From Variovorax saccharolyticus (GTDB lineage Bacteria > Pseudomonadota > Gammaproteobacteria > Burkholderiales > Burkholderiaceae_C): a DNA stretch of 64,000 bases. Under the pieces are notes generated by a model. It saw nothing but the letters and a program-made list of their open reading frames with translations, had not been told where the DNA came from and searched no databases. The position numbers were made by a program, and so were the translations under genes. The stretch covers positions 124,001 to 188,000 of the forward strand of contig NZ_JASZYT010000010.1 of NCBI RefSeq assembly GCF_030316765.1, given 5' to 3'. The number at the start of each line of letters is the position of its first letter. Position 1 is the first letter of the stretch. Positions 1-7,653 of this stretch are shown here, one piece after another.

Positions 1-879
1 GATCGCGCTCGTCACCGAGCTCGTGTTGGCCTTCATCGCCAGGGTCGTCGTGCCGGTGCCGACCAGCGTCAGCGTGCTGCCCTGGATCGCTTCCTTGACC
101 GAGTTGCTCGCGCTCGTGATCGCGATGCCGTTGACGGTGAGCTTGGCGTTCTGCGCCGCGGCGGTCTGCTGCAGGTTCTGCGTGCCGGCCGGGTCGTTGT
201 TGAGCAGGTTCTGCAGCGCCGCATCGCCGTCGACCGAGATCCGCATGCTCGAGGCCTCGCCGGTCTGGGTGGAGACCAGCACCAGGCGATTGGGCGTGCC
301 GCTGCCGTCGTTGACGATGCTGGCCGTGACGCCGGCATCGGCCGCGTTGATCGCATCGCGGATGCCGCCCAGCGTGTTGTTGGTGGCGTCGATGGTGATC
401 GGCTTGGCCACTCGGGTCGTGTCCTTGGAGAAGGCCGCGCCGCTGTACTTTCCGGTGGCGGCGTCCAGCGTGCCGCCCGTGATGGTGCCGAAATCGATCG
501 TGATCTTGCCGCTGCCGATGGCGGTGGTCGTGTTCAGTTGCCCCGCCGTGATGGCCGACTGCGATTGCGCCAGCTGCGAGACGTTGATGCTGTAGTTTCC
601 GGCCGAGCTCGGGTCGGTGGACGCTGCGGCGAGGATGCCGCTCACCGAGGGCGTGCCCGTGACGGTGGAGAACAGCGCCGGGTCGGAGAGCTTCTTGGCG
701 GCGGTCTGAAGAACGCCGAGCGCACTCTGCAGCGTGCCGTAGGCCGACAGCTTGCTGGTATAGCTCTTCGCCTTGGCCTGCAGGGCCACCAGCGGCTGGC
801 TCTCCGCCGTCTGCAGCTGCGTGAGCAGCGTGCCCAGTTCGAGGTTGGAGCCCACGCCCAGGCTGGTGATCGTTGCCAT
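1..879 (-). CDS. fliD: Flagellar hook-associated protein 2, filament cap FliD (C-terminus off window)
   Basis: FliD forms the cap at the tip of the growing filament and helps exported flagellin fold into place. The frame is open from an ATG at 879 to the window edge, giving 293 N-terminal residues with no stop. The protein begins MATITSLGVGSNLELGTLL, followed by the LQTAESQPLVALQAKAKSY helix typical of the FliD_N domain (about residues 10-105). The rest is rich in Ser, Thr, Ala and Gly, as in the D2/D3 domains. It lies 44 bp downstream of flaG on the same strand, the usual fliC-flaG-fliD order. The C-terminal coiled region is not visible, so intactness cannot be judged. Confidence 0.93.
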   Translation of the reverse strand, partial: MATITSLGVGSNLELGTLLTQLQTAESQPLVALQAKAKSYTSKLSAYGTLQSALGVLQTAAKKLSDPALFSTVTGTPSVSGILAAASTDPSSAGNYSINVSQLAQSQSAITAGQLNTTTAIGSGKITIDFGTITGGTLDAATGKYSGAAFSKDTTRVAKPITIDATNNTLGGIRDAINAADAGVTASIVNDGSGTPNRLVLVSTQTGEASSMRISVDGDAALQNLLNNDPAGTQNLQQTAAAQNAKLTVNGIAITSASNSVKEAIQGSTLTLVGTGTTTLAMKANTSSVTSAI

Positions 880-923
880 CTTCGAGTTTCCTAGATTTCG
901 TGTGAAAGAGAGAGCCGCGTGCC

Positions 924-1280
924 TCAGGCCTGCTGGCTCATCAGCAGGCCGGGCGCCTTGCCCATGACCTTCGCGATGCGAACCACTTCCTCGGTCGGGA
1001 TCTGCCGGATCACCACGCCGTTGGTCTGGTCGACCACCTTGACGATGACCTTGTCGGTCTCCTGGTCGATCTCGAACTGGAGGCTGATCGAACGGCTTTC
1101 GAGGCCTGCGTTGACTTCGCGCACCGCGGTCTCGATCTGCGCCGGCGTCGCCTCTTCGACCGCTGCCGCCGCCTCGCCGGCGCCGACACCCGCGGCCGCC
1201 GGCGCACCCGCGGCGCGGCCGACGAGCAGCTGCGTCCATGGGCTGTCCTTCGCGGGAATGGCTGGCATCGGGTTCGACAT
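924..1280 (-). CDS. flaG: FlaG family flagellar protein
   Basis: FlaG proteins are small and affect filament length; their exact mechanism is not settled. The frame is open from 1406, but the ATG at 1280 (MSNPMPAIPAKDSPW) is preceded by a good AAGGTGG ribosome site, which gives 118 residues. After an Ala-rich N-terminal half, residues about 60-112 carry the family core: LQFEIDQETDKVIVKVVDQ, then NGVVIRQIPTEEVVRI. The gene lies between fliC and fliD on the same strand and is probably read from the fliC region or from its own weak promoter. The start choice is fairly certain because the upstream extension has a shadow-like Arg/Pro-rich composition. Confidence 0.88.
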   Translation of the reverse strand: MSNPMPAIPAKDSPWTQLLVGRAAGAPAAAGVGAGEAAAAVEEATPAQIETAVREVNAGLESRSISLQFEIDQETDKVIVKVVDQTNGVVIRQIPTEEVVRIAKVMGKAPGLLMSQQA

Positions 1281-1372
1281 GATTTCCACCTTGGTTGCGG
1301 GATTCGCTGTGCTCTGCGGCCTTGTCTTTGCCATGGCCGCAGGGCATAGCGCAGGCCGCGAGGCCTGACGCC

Positions 1373-1404
1373 GCCAGGGCCTTCCCTTGCGGGAGGGACC
1401 TGGC
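1373..1404 (-). terminator. Hairpin downstream of fliC
   Basis: An inverted repeat pairs GCCAGG (1373-1378) with CCTGGC (1399-1404) and has an inner CCCT/AGGG stem. It lies 26 bp past the fliC stop on the minus strand. No T-run follows, so it may act as an RNA-stabilising hairpin at the fliC 3' end or as a weak attenuator before flaG-fliD rather than a full intrinsic terminator. Confidence 0.4.
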
Positions 1405-1429
1405 ATTCCTTTCGTTATCTGCTAGTTGA

Positions 1430-3157
1430 TCAACGCAGGAGGGACAGCACGCCTTGCGTGGTCTGGTTGGCCTGCGACAGCACCGAGGTACCGGCTTGCT
1501 GCAGGATCTGGGCGCGCGTCATGTTCGACACTTCCACCGCGTAGTCCGCGTCTTCGATGCGCGAGCGCGACGACGACAGGTTGGTGATGGTGGTGCCGAG
1601 GTTGGCGATCGTCGAGTCGAAACGGTTCTGCACCGCACCCAGCGAGGAGCGCAGCTTGTCGACCTTCGACAGTGCTTCGTCGAGTGCCGCCAGCGGATCG
1701 GCGGTCGACGTGCTGCCGCTGCGAGCGTTCAGCGTGAATGCACCAGCCTTGGCCGAGTCGGCGTAGACCGTGTTGCCTGCGCCGTCCGTCACTGCGCCAT
1801 TGCTTTGCTCGTAGTACGAGGTCGTGGTGGTCGTTGCCGTGGTCAAAGCGCCCGCTGCATCGACGAAGGCCGCTGCGCCACCGATCGTGACGGCGCCATT
1901 GGCAGCCACTGCGTAGGTGGTCGGACCGGCTGCAACGGTAGCGGAATAGCCGCCCGCATTGCCGAGGTTCGTGAGTGCTGCGGCCGAGATCGACGCACCG
2001 GTCACATCGAAGACATCGCCAGCAACCGCGTCGGCAGTCAGAGTCGTGCCGCCCACCTTGATCGCGCCACCCACACCGTCGGTACCGTTGGACATGGCAG
2101 CCAACAGGTCACCAGCAGCAGCTGCGGTGGCCAAGTCGGCACTGCCCGCGCCGTTGACGTTGGCTTGCGTCAGGGTACCGCCGCCGTTCTTGGTCAGGTT
2201 GCCGGTCGTGTCCAGGTACAGAATCGAGCCGTCGTCAGCTGCGGTGAGCTTGCCGGCGCTGTCGATCAGGACATCCTGCGCCGAGCCACCGATCGTGATC
2301 GTGGCAGCCTTGCTTCCGCCCGCGGCAGGCGTCAGGAAGCTGGTGCTGCTGGCCGTGGTGACATTGGCCACGTCGAAGGAGAACGAGGAGGTGGCCGAGT
2401 TGTAGGTGTAGGTGTTGCCGGTGGCAGCGAGACCGAAACCCGAATCCGTACCCGTGTAGGTGACGGTGTCGGCCGTGGCCAGCTTGGACATCACGTTGGC
2501 CGAGGTGGCGGCGACATTGGCGGCCGTCACGTCCCATTGCTGAGTGCCGTTGACGAGAGCACCCTTGGCAGCGCCAGCCAGCACCAGGTCGTCCTTGGTG
2601 GCGGCCTTGTTGACCGTGCCCGTGCCGTTGATGTTGAAGCTCTCCAGACCCAGGGTCTTGGCGCTGATTTCTTCCAGGTCGATGTCGATGGTTTCACCGT
2701 CGTTGGCGCCGACTTGCACCGTCAGCTTGCCCGCGTCGGCCGAGAGGACCTTCACGCCGTTGAACTGGGTCTGTTCCGAGACGCGGTTGATTTCGTCGAG
2801 GCGTTGCTTGATTTCGCCCTGGATCGAGTCCAGGTCGCTCTGCGAGTTCGTGCCCGTGGCGGCTTGCACCGACAGTTCGCGAACGCGTTGCAGGTTGTTG
2901 TTGACTTCGGTCAGCGCGCCTTCGGTCGTTTGAGCGATCGAGATGCCGTCGTTGGCGTTGCGCGATGCTTGCGTCAGGCCCTTGATGTTGGCCGTGAAGC
3001 GGTTCGCGATGGCCTGACCGGCAGCGTCATCCTTGGCGCTGTTGATGCGCATGCCGGACGACAGACGCTCGATCGCGGTGTTCAACGCCGATTGCGACTT
3101 GTTGAGGTTGTTCTGCGTGAGCAGCGAGAGACTGTTGGTATTGATGACTTGCGCCAT
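1430..3157 (-). CDS. fliC: Flagellin FliC
   Basis: This is the structural subunit of the flagellar filament, 575 residues, exported by the flagellar type III system. The N-terminus MAQVINTNSLSLLTQNNLNK and the C-terminal LSQANQTTQGVLSLLR are textbook D0/D1 helices. The conserved N-terminal block runs to about residue 165 and the C-terminal block from about 487. Between them is a roughly 320-residue surface-exposed domain rich in Ala, Thr, Gly and Ser with very few charged residues. AGGAG sits before the ATG. A perfect sigma-28 promoter lies about 100 bp upstream. Codon choice is less GC-extreme than in neighbouring genes, consistent with very high expression. Confidence 0.98.
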   Translation of the reverse strand: MAQVINTNSLSLLTQNNLNKSQSALNTAIERLSSGMRINSAKDDAAGQAIANRFTANIKGLTQASRNANDGISIAQTTEGALTEVNNNLQRVRELSVQAATGTNSQSDLDSIQGEIKQRLDEINRVSEQTQFNGVKVLSADAGKLTVQVGANDGETIDIDLEEISAKTLGLESFNINGTGTVNKAATKDDLVLAGAAKGALVNGTQQWDVTAANVAATSANVMSKLATADTVTYTGTDSGFGLAATGNTYTYNSATSSFSFDVANVTTASSTSFLTPAAGGSKAATITIGGSAQDVLIDSAGKLTAADDGSILYLDTTGNLTKNGGGTLTQANVNGAGSADLATAAAAGDLLAAMSNGTDGVGGAIKVGGTTLTADAVAGDVFDVTGASISAAALTNLGNAGGYSATVAAGPTTYAVAANGAVTIGGAAAFVDAAGALTTATTTTTSYYEQSNGAVTDGAGNTVYADSAKAGAFTLNARSGSTSTADPLAALDEALSKVDKLRSSLGAVQNRFDSTIANLGTTITNLSSSRSRIEDADYAVEVSNMTRAQILQQAGTSVLSQANQTTQGVLSLLR

Positions 3158-3255
3158 GCTCGACTCCTGTTTACAAAGGTTGTGGACTACTTCCGGCCTC
3201 TGGCCGTAACGTTGGACCTTCTCTCACCGTGAGACTCAGGCCACCGTTGGATCAG

Positions 3256-3282
3256 TTATCGGCACAGCCTTTGAAACCTTTA
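3256..3282 (-). promoter_or_regulatory. Sigma-28 (FliA) promoter of fliC
   Basis: On the minus strand TAAA (3279-3282) is followed by exactly 15 bases and then GCCGATAA (3256-3263). This is a perfect match to the FliA consensus TAAA-N15-GCCGATAA. The -10 element ends 98 bp before the fliC ATG. It places fliC in the late class that is blocked by FlgM until the hook is finished. Confidence 0.95.
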
Positions 3283-3291
3283 GGGCTGGAC

Positions 3292-3338
3292 TTGAAAAAC
3301 CCCCAGGTTGGCTCACTGCGTGTAGCCGAACCTGGGGG
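3292..3338 (-). terminator. Intrinsic terminator of fliE
   Basis: CCCCCAGGTT (3300-3309) pairs with AACCTGGGGG (3329-3338), extended by GGCT/AGCC across one bulged base. On the minus strand the stem is followed by TTTTT (complement of 3295-3299). It begins 10 bp past the fliE stop and ends about 12 bp before the -35 of the fliC promoter, so it insulates fliC from upstream transcription. Confidence 0.9.
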
Positions 3339-3348
3339 CGAGCCACAG

Positions 3349-3666
3349 TCACGCCGGCAGGCTCATCACTTCCTGGTATGCGCTCACCAGCCGGTTGCGC
3401 ACCTGCAGCCCGGTCTGGAACGCCACGTTGGCCTTCTGCAGGTCGACCATGACGTCGTTCAGCGCGATGCCGGGCTTGCCGAGTTCGAAGGATTCGGCCT
3501 GGCCGTAGGCCTTGGTCTGGGCGCCGCTGATGTTGTCCAGCGAGCGCTTGAGCTCGGCGGCGAAGCCACCACCCTCGGCGGGCGCGGCGGCGGCGGGCGA
3601 GAAGCCGGCCTGCACGGCGGTGGCCCGCATCTGTTGCAGGACGGATTCGATGGCGGTGATCGACAT
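3349..3666 (-). CDS. fliE: Flagellar hook-basal body complex protein FliE
   Basis: FliE joins the MS ring to the proximal rod and is an early export substrate. At 105 residues it has the usual length. The C-terminal half is diagnostic: LGKPGIALNDVMVDLQKANV followed by AFQTGLQVRNRLVSAYQEVM. The N-terminus is MSITAIESVLQQMR. AAGGAAAA lies before the ATG. It is transcribed away from fliF, with 280 bp between the two starts, and has its own terminator, so here it is monocistronic. Confidence 0.96.
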   Translation of the reverse strand: MSITAIESVLQQMRATAVQAGFSPAAAAPAEGGGFAAELKRSLDNISGAQTKAYGQAESFELGKPGIALNDVMVDLQKANVAFQTGLQVRNRLVSAYQEVMSLPA

Positions 3667-3946
3667 GGTTTTCCTTTGTTTACTTTGGTGTTGCTATAGA
3701 AGCGCCCAGGCGCTCCGTCGTCCTTTCAGCGTAGCAAGGGAAGACCCCGATACAAGCGCTCAACAGACGGCTAAACCCACCGTTGTTCGGTCCATCGAAT
3801 TTGTTACGGCTGCTCACAATCAACCGCGAAACGACAAGCCCGCTGACGACTTCAACGGCCTACGGCATGACCTCTGAACAACAAAACCTCTCCCTCTGCA
3901 TGACCACGCACCGTCCCGGCGCACCGGCCATGGCGGGGATCCGACC
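3667..3946. promoter_or_regulatory. Divergent control region between fliE and fliF
   Basis: These 280 bp must hold the start signals for fliE (minus) and the fliF operon (plus). I see no sigma-54 (-24/-12) or sigma-28 consensus, so a FlhDC-type early promoter is the likely class, although I could not match its box with confidence. A 16-codon open frame from the ATG at 3900 ends in ATGA at the fliF start. Confidence 0.5.
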
Positions 3947-5710
3947 ATGAGTGCGACCGCCCCCGCGATCGCTGCGCCCGCAGCGTCCTCGCTGCCCCCG
4001 ATGCTCGAGCGCCTGCGGGCCCAGCCCAAGCTGCCGATCGTCATCGGCGCCGCCGTGCTGGTGACCGCCGCGGCCGCGTTCACGCTGATGAACCGCGGCC
4101 CCGACTACAAGGTGCTCTACACCAACGTCTCGGACCGCGACGGCGGCGCGATCATCGCGTCGCTGCAGCAGATGAACGTGCCCTACAAGTTCGCCGAAGG
4201 CGGCGGCGCGATCCTGATCGCCGGCGACAAGGTGCCCGAGGTGCGGCTCAAGCTCGCGGCCCAGGGCCTGCCCAAGGCCGGCGGCGTCGGCTTCGAACTG
4301 ATGGACAACCAGAAGTTCGGCACCAGCCAGTTCGCCGAGCAGGTCAACTACCAGCGCGCCCTCGAAGGCGAGCTGGCGCGTTCGATCGAGTCGGTCGGCA
4401 CGGTGGAGTCGGCCCGGGTCCACCTGGCGCTGCCCAAGCCATCGCTGTTCGTGCGCGAGCAGAAGAAGCCTTCGGCTTCTGTCGTGCTGACCTTGCAGCG
4501 CGGCCGCAGCATCGACGAAGGCCAGGTCAGCGCGATCGTCCACATGATCTCCAGCAGCGTGCCGGAGCTCGATCCCAAGAGCGTCACGGTGGTCGACCAG
4601 CGCGGCAACCTGCTGTCGGCGGCCAACAGCGGCGCCCGCGGCCTCGACGTGAGCCAGCTCAAGTACGTGCAGGAGATCGAGCAGGGCTACATCCGCCGCA
4701 TCGAGGCCATCCTGCAGCCGATCGTGGGCGCCAGCAACGTGCGCGCCCAGGTCGCGGCCGACATCGACTTCTCGGTGATGGAGCACACCGACGAGAAGTA
4801 CAAGCCCAACCAGGAGCCCGGCAAGGCCGCGATGCGCAGCCAGCAGTCGAGCGAGTCGAACCAGCTGGGCGGCACGCCGCCCGGCGGCGTTCCGGGTGCG
4901 CTGTCGAACCAGCCGCCGGGCACCCCGAGCGCGCCGATCACCACGGCGCCAAGGCCGGGCACGCCCGGAGCGCCAGCAGGCGCCCCTGGAGCTCCAGGAG
5001 CTGCCGGAGCCGCTGGCGCCGCCGGCACCGCCTCGGTGGCGACCAGCTCGGCGTCGACCGGCCCCAGCAGCACGCGCCGCGACGTCACGACCAACTACGA
5101 GCTCGACCGCTCGATCCGCCACGTGCAGCAAGGCGCCGGCGGCATCAAGCGGCTCTCGGTGGCGGTGGTGGTGAACTACAAGGACGCGACCGACAGCGCC
5201 GGCAAGAGCAGCCCGCGCGCACTGACCGCGGTCGAGATCGAACAGATCCGCAACCTGGCGCGCGAGGCGATGGGCTTCAGCCAGGACCGCGGCGATTCGC
5301 TCAATGTGGTGAACAGCGCCTTCGCCGACGACAACAAGGAAGCGGCCGCGGCCGAAGTTCCGTTCTGGCGCGACCGCGCCAACCTCGAGCTCGGCAAGAC
5401 CCTCGGCCAGTACCTGCTGATCGCCCTGCTCGCCCTGTTCGCCTGGTTCGCGGTGCTGCGGCCGCTGCTGCGCAAGCACCTCGCACCGCCGCCGGCCCCG
5501 GCGCCGACCGTGGCCGAGCCCGGCATGGCGGGTGATGCCGACGGCGACTCGCCGCCAGCGCCCGAGGAGCCCGCGATCTCGGCCGAGGAAGCCCTGCGCC
5601 AGCGCGAGGCCCTGCGCCACAAGGTCGACATGGACTACGCCCATCAACTCGCCGACCAGGATCCCAAGCTGGTCGCCACGCTGATCCAGCACTGGATGAA
5701 CACACCATGA
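3947..5710 (+). CDS. fliF: Flagellar MS-ring protein FliF
   Basis: FliF builds the MS ring in the inner membrane that houses the export gate and carries FliG. It has 587 residues. The first membrane segment is near residues 28-47 (LPIVIGAAVLVTAAAAF). The YscJ/FliF ring domain follows (VLYTNVSDRDGGAIIASLQQ, then DNQKFGTSQFAEQVNYQRAL). The second membrane segment is about 485-507, and the FliG-binding tail is at the C-terminus. Residues about 305-378 form a low-complexity Pro/Gly/Ala insert with collagen-like GAP repeats. The stop overlaps the fliG start as ATGA. The start is the ATG at 3947 behind GGGGA. Confidence 0.97.
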   Translation: MSATAPAIAAPAASSLPPMLERLRAQPKLPIVIGAAVLVTAAAAFTLMNRGPDYKVLYTNVSDRDGGAIIASLQQMNVPYKFAEGGGAILIAGDKVPEVRLKLAAQGLPKAGGVGFELMDNQKFGTSQFAEQVNYQRALEGELARSIESVGTVESARVHLALPKPSLFVREQKKPSASVVLTLQRGRSIDEGQVSAIVHMISSSVPELDPKSVTVVDQRGNLLSAANSGARGLDVSQLKYVQEIEQGYIRRIEAILQPIVGASNVRAQVAADIDFSVMEHTDEKYKPNQEPGKAAMRSQQSSESNQLGGTPPGGVPGALSNQPPGTPSAPITTAPRPGTPGAPAGAPGAPGAAGAAGAAGTASVATSSASTGPSSTRRDVTTNYELDRSIRHVQQGAGGIKRLSVAVVVNYKDATDSAGKSSPRALTAVEIEQIRNLAREAMGFSQDRGDSLNVVNSAFADDNKEAAAAEVPFWRDRANLELGKTLGQYLLIALLALFAWFAVLRPLLRKHLAPPPAPAPTVAEPGMAGDADGDSPPAPEEPAISAEEALRQREALRHKVDMDYAHQLADQDPKLVATLIQHWMNTP

Positions 5711-6705
5711 TCAGTGAACTCGGAACCCGCAAGAGCGCCATCCTGTTGATGGCGCTCGGTGAAGACCGCGCCGCCGCGGCGCTGGCACACCTCGCCACCA
5801 GCGAGGTGCAGACCCTGGGCCTCGCGATGGCCAAGCTGTCCTCGGTCTCGAAGGACGAGCTGAACTCGGTGCTGTCCGAGTTCCGCCACGAGACCGAGCA
5901 GCTCTCGGCGCTGCACCTGGGCTCGAGCAGCTACATCCGCGCCGTGCTCAAGAAGGCGCTGGGCGACGACCGCGCCAGCAACCTGCTCGAGGACATCCTG
6001 CAGAACGACGAGCCGCACAGCGGCATCGAGCGCCTGAACCAGCTCGAGGCCAGCGAAGTGGCCGAGCTGATCCGCGACGAGCATCCGCAGATCCTGGCGA
6101 CCGTGCTGATCCACCTGGACCGCATGAAGGCCTCGGAGGTGCTCGAGAAGCTGCCGGCCCGCCTGCGCCACGACGTCATCATGCGCGTGGCCACCTTCGG
6201 CGGCGTGCAGCCCTCGGCGCTCATGGAGCTGACCGACGTGCTGACCGAGATGCTCTCTGGCCAGGGCTTGAAGCGCAGCCGCCTGGGCGGCGTGCGCACA
6301 GCGGCGGAGATCGTCAACCTGATGAACAGCACCCAGGAAGACGAAGCCATCGCCCACGTGCGGGAGCACGACGAGGCGCTGGCCCAGCGGATCATCGACG
6401 AGATGTTCGTGTTCGAGAACCTGCTGAGCCTGGAAGACCGCAGCATCCAGCGCCTGCTCAAGGACATCGAGTCCGACTCGCTCATCACCGCGCTCAAGGG
6501 CGCGCCGCAGGAGCTGCGCGACAAGTTCCTCGCCAACATGTCCCAGCGCGCCGCCGAGACGCTGCGCGAGGACATCGAGCTGCGCGGCCCGGTGCGGGTC
6601 TCGCAGGTCGAGGCCGAACAGAAGGCGATCCTGCAGGTCGCACGCCGCCTCGCCGAAGCGGGCGAAATCGTGATTGCTGCGCCGGGCACCGATGACTTCG
6701 TCTAA
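5707..6705 (+). CDS. fliG: Flagellar motor switch protein FliG
   Basis: FliG forms the upper C-ring, binds FliF and interacts with the MotA stator to produce torque. It has 332 residues, the normal length. The N-terminal FliF-binding domain begins ISELGTRKSAILLMALGED. The EHPQ motif of the middle domain, which contacts FliM, is at about residues 125-128 (RDEHPQILATVLIHLD). The C-terminal torque helix has alternating charges (LLKDIESDSLITALKGAPQE). It overlaps fliF by 4 bp and fliH by 14 bp, indicating translational coupling. Confidence 0.97.
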   Translation: MISELGTRKSAILLMALGEDRAAAALAHLATSEVQTLGLAMAKLSSVSKDELNSVLSEFRHETEQLSALHLGSSSYIRAVLKKALGDDRASNLLEDILQNDEPHSGIERLNQLEASEVAELIRDEHPQILATVLIHLDRMKASEVLEKLPARLRHDVIMRVATFGGVQPSALMELTDVLTEMLSGQGLKRSRLGGVRTAAEIVNLMNSTQEDEAIAHVREHDEALAQRIIDEMFVFENLLSLEDRSIQRLLKDIESDSLITALKGAPQELRDKFLANMSQRAAETLREDIELRGPVRVSQVEAEQKAILQVARRLAEAGEIVIAAPGTDDFV

Positions 6706-7501
6706 CTACCCCGCCCCCCCTTCGCCCTTCGGGGCGCGGGCACGCATGGCCACCGCCTACGCGCCGCCGGTGCGCAGCACCGCGAGCGCGACGCCGGGCA
6801 AGCCGGTGCTGTCCGCCTGGCAGCGCTGGGAGATGGACACGCTGGATGCCCCCGTCAACCGGGCCCCGGCCAGCGCCGGCCGCGGCATGCCGCCGCCGGC
6901 CGCCGAAGCCCCGCCCTCGGTCGCGCTGCTGCATGCGGCCGAACTGGTGAGCCTGCGGCGCGAGGCCCGCACCGCCGGCGAGGCCGAGGGCCGGCGCGAA
7001 GGCAAGGCCAAGGGCCATGCCGAAGGCTACGCGCAGGGTCGCACCGAAGGACTCGCGGCCGGCCTGGCCGCCGCCAGCGTGCATGCCGAGCAGTTGCGCG
7101 CGCTGGCCGCCAGCCTGCCCGCGGCGCTGCGCCGCGCCGACAGCGAACTGGCGGACGCGGTGCTGACGCTGGCGCTCGATGTCGCGCGCCAGGTGGTTCA
7201 CCGCACGCTGCGCGCCGAGCCCGAATGGGTGCTGCCGCTGGTGCAGGACCTGCTGCATGCCGAGCCGGCCCTGCAGGGCGAGCCGCGCCTGCTGCTGCAT
7301 CCGGACGATGTCGCGCTGGTGAAGAACAGCCTGGGCAACGAACTGGAAGCTGCCGGCTGGCAGCTGCGCCCCGACGAGACGCTGGGCCGCGGCAGCTGCC
7401 GCGTGCAGTCGGCCACGGGCGAGATGGATGCCAGCCTGGAGACGCGCTGGAAAAGCGTCACCGCGGCCTTGCACCGCGACGCCGATGCGCAGGAAGTCTG
7501 A
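6692..7501 (+). CDS. fliH: Flagellar export ATPase negative regulator FliH
   Basis: FliH binds the ATPase FliI and links it to the C-ring. A TTG at 6674 is possible, but the ATG at 6692 (MTSSNYPAPPSPFG) is preferred; it gives 269 residues and overlaps fliG by 14 bp. Residues about 85-120 contain closely spaced Gly residues in GEAEGRREGKAKGHAEGYAQ, the GxxxG repeat helix typical of FliH. The C-terminal domain has LDVARQVVHRTLRAEPEWVL and the QPAAEL-type fold end (GGSCRVQSATGEMDASLETR-like, here GRGSCRVQSATGEMDASLET). A hairpin repeat follows directly. Confidence 0.93.
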   Translation: MTSSNYPAPPSPFGARARMATAYAPPVRSTASATPGKPVLSAWQRWEMDTLDAPVNRAPASAGRGMPPPAAEAPPSVALLHAAELVSLRREARTAGEAEGRREGKAKGHAEGYAQGRTEGLAAGLAAASVHAEQLRALAASLPAALRRADSELADAVLTLALDVARQVVHRTLRAEPEWVLPLVQDLLHAEPALQGEPRLLLHPDDVALVKNSLGNELEAAGWQLRPDETLGRGSCRVQSATGEMDASLETRWKSVTAALHRDADAQEV

Positions 7502-7507
7502 AATGAA

Positions 7508-7592
7508 ACACCCCCCGAAGCGCCTGCGGCGCCTCCCCCCTCGAGGGGGGCGATACCAGCGGCCCGGCGAAGCCGGTTCCGCGGTATCCCTG
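7508..7592. repeat. Dispersed hairpin-rich intergenic repeat
   Basis: This stretch holds three potential hairpins: GCGCCTGCGGCGC-like at about 7520-7533, CCCCCCTCGAGGGGGG at about 7535-7550, and a longer pairing of GATACCAGCGG with CCGCGGTATC (about 7551-7588). From memory, similar elements are common between genes in Comamonadaceae; I could not check copy number. It sits inside the fli operon between fliH and fliI, leaving a 152-bp gap in an otherwise overlapping gene string. Confidence 0.6.
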
Positions 7593-7653
7593 GCATTGGG
7601 TTGCGTCGGTTTCATGCGTGGTGGGTCACGCGACAACGTGGAGACAAACTGAG

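Noticed and set aside
1411..1440. GCAGATAA on the minus strand near the end of fliC as a sigma-28 promoter for flaG-fliD
   Set aside because: There is no TAAA or TCAA at 15 bp spacing, and the -10 differs at a key position.
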